Virus record (IMG/VR): IMGVR_UViG_3300012964_000047
Span: 1 to 28,949 of that record
Source: a virus
Reading direction: 5' to 3' (one strand)
Length of the DNA: 28,949 nt
Under the pieces are notes generated by a model. The model was not told where the DNA came from, made no database searches, and saw only the letters and a program-made list of their open reading frames with translations. This document shows positions 28,169 through 28,949 of the stretch, one piece after another; within the stretch, counting starts at the first letter, position 1, and every line of letters starts with the position of its first letter. Both the position numbers and the translations under genes were made by a program.

Positions 28169-28519
28169 CTATCCCGCGATCTGGAGATCCTCGAAGACCT
28201 TCGCCTTGATGAGCACGCCATCCACATCGTGATAGAGCCGGTCGGTGTGGTCCTCGACGCACATCATCACGCCCTCGATGCGCCCGACATAGATCACCTT
28301 GTTGAGAGGCCCGCTTCCGCCCGTGAAACTGTCGATCTTGTCGGCGATCTGCACGGCCTGGCGCTCCTCGTCGGCGTGACCGATGATGTCGAACTCCGCG
28401 GCGATCTGCGCCCGCGTCCACTCCCCCGCGGTGTAGAGCCGCTGGACGCCGATCCAGCGATGCAGGTTGATCTTGCGGGGCTTGTCGGCCCCGCTGATGC
28501 GGTCAATGAGATCGGCCAT
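28169..28519 (-). CDS. Hypothetical protein of tail module
   Basis: 116 residues from ATG 28517-28519, with GAGAGG upstream; a longer frame starting at 28708 is a shadow. The first half is helical (LIDRISGADKPRKINLHRWIGVQRLYTAGEWTRAQIAAEFDIIGHADEERQAVQIADKID). The second half is beta-type (LNKVIYVGRIEGVMMCVEDHTDRLYHDVDGVLIKAKVFEDLQIAG). Such helical then beta proteins next to fibre genes often act in tail assembly. No family name is known. Confidence 0.65.
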   Translation of the reverse strand: MADLIDRISGADKPRKINLHRWIGVQRLYTAGEWTRAQIAAEFDIIGHADEERQAVQIADKIDSFTGGSGPLNKVIYVGRIEGVMMCVEDHTDRLYHDVDGVLIKAKVFEDLQIAG

Positions 28520-28521
28520 CG

Positions 28522-28830
28522 TCAGCCTCTCTGGCCCTTTGGGCCGTTGTTCTTCTGGATCTCGACGATCTTGATGTAGCCTTCGGCGAGCCCCAGGCTG
28601 ATTCCCTCCTGCACGGCTCCCTTCACGCCGTCCGTCATCGCGTCGGCCAGCTTGGTCCCGATGATCTCGGCGCTCTTCTCCGAGGTCTCTTTCTGCTGGG
28701 CGATGCACTTCTCGACGGTGCTGCGCGGCCAGATGTTGCCTTTCATGAAACCTACGACGGCAATCACCAGAATGGCGATGACGCCGCCGGTGTTGATCAG
28801 CTGCAGCCAGTTCATTTCGACAGGATTCAT
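28522..28830 (-). CDS. Single-pass membrane protein of tail or lysis module
   Basis: 102 residues; GGAGG lies upstream of the ATG. One membrane helix at about residues 11-29 (INTGGVIAILVIAVVGFMKG) is followed by a hydrophilic helical part (STVEKCIAQQKETSEKSAEIIGTKLADAMTDGVKGAVQEGISLGLAEGYIKIVEIQ) and a basic tail. A class III-type holin or a membrane-associated tail protein are both possible. The membrane segment with a helical C-terminus is holin-like, but a second candidate holin exists at 23318. Confidence 0.65.
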   Translation of the reverse strand: MNPVEMNWLQLINTGGVIAILVIAVVGFMKGNIWPRSTVEKCIAQQKETSEKSAEIIGTKLADAMTDGVKGAVQEGISLGLAEGYIKIVEIQKNNGPKGQRG

Positions 28831-28832
28831 GC

Positions 28833-28949
28833 TCAGACCTCCGTAGTCGTCAGGATGATGGCGCCTGCCGGATAGCGGATCTCGACAGGCACCGGGCCGG
28901 CAGGGGGTGGCCCGTCAAGGGCGGGCGTTTCGAAGACCTCGTCGACCCA
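28833..28949 (-). CDS. Tail-module protein, C-terminal fragment
   Basis: Only the last 38 codons are present; the gene enters from the right edge. They read WVDEVFETPALDGPPPAGP... and end EIRYPAGAIILTTTEV, followed by TGA (28833-28835). The Pro-rich then beta ending suits a virion protein terminus, but nothing more can be said. The stop is 2 bases before the next start, typical of this operon. Confidence 0.55.
   Translation of the reverse strand, partial: WVDEVFETPALDGPPPAGPVPVEIRYPAGAIILTTTEV

Overview
This window looks like most of the genome of a temperate, tailed double-stranded DNA phage (Caudoviricetes, HK97 capsid fold), either free or as a prophage. GC content is high (roughly 60 to 65 percent by eye), genes are tightly packed, and there are no rRNA genes, transposases or housekeeping genes. 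The host cannot be named from this sequence. A recurring palindrome and the ParB-like genes hint at a GC-rich, possibly non-proteobacterial host, but that is weak.

Layout. Positions 1-9057 (minus strand, read right to left) hold the packaging and head operon: small and large terminase, a small structural protein, portal, MuF-type minor head protein, a neck/minor capsid protein, a 919-residue protease-scaffold-major capsid fusion, and small decoration and connector proteins that run off the left edge. A promoter with a perfect -35 hexamer, overlapping inverted repeats and a terminator-like hairpin sit just upstream (9061-9183). Positions 9180-19489 (minus strand) are the early/replication operon: many small proteins, a DUF4031 protein, a Gp37/Gp68-type protein, a four-module DNA-binding protein, an MmcB-like nuclease, two ParB-like proteins, a wHTH plus DnaA-N initiator with a palindrome cluster inside its gene (likely origin), an HNH endonuclease and several tiny membrane proteins. 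Adjacent stop and start codons often overlap (ATGA or GTGA), which suggests translational coupling.

Positions 19705-21347 are the lysogeny module: a tyrosine integrase followed by a tRNA 3'-end-like sequence (probable attP), a tiny membrane protein, an XRE repressor, and divergent TTGACA promoters around repeated operator-like sequences. Positions 21365-23247 (plus strand) are the short rightward early operon: two small unknown proteins, a Rad52-like annealing protein and an HTH/zinc-ribbon protein, closed by a terminator. Positions 23318-28949 (minus strand) are tail-tip/fibre and lysis genes, ending with a transglycosylase endolysin and a holin-like protein. The middle tail genes (tube, tape measure, baseplate) are absent and presumably lie outside the window, between its two ends.

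The most interesting signals are four dispersed 16-bp palindromes that resemble parS in a genome with two ParB-like proteins and no ParA; the putative origin inside the initiator gene; the fused capsid gene with an apparent internal start; and two complete-looking control regions (lysogeny switch and late promoter).
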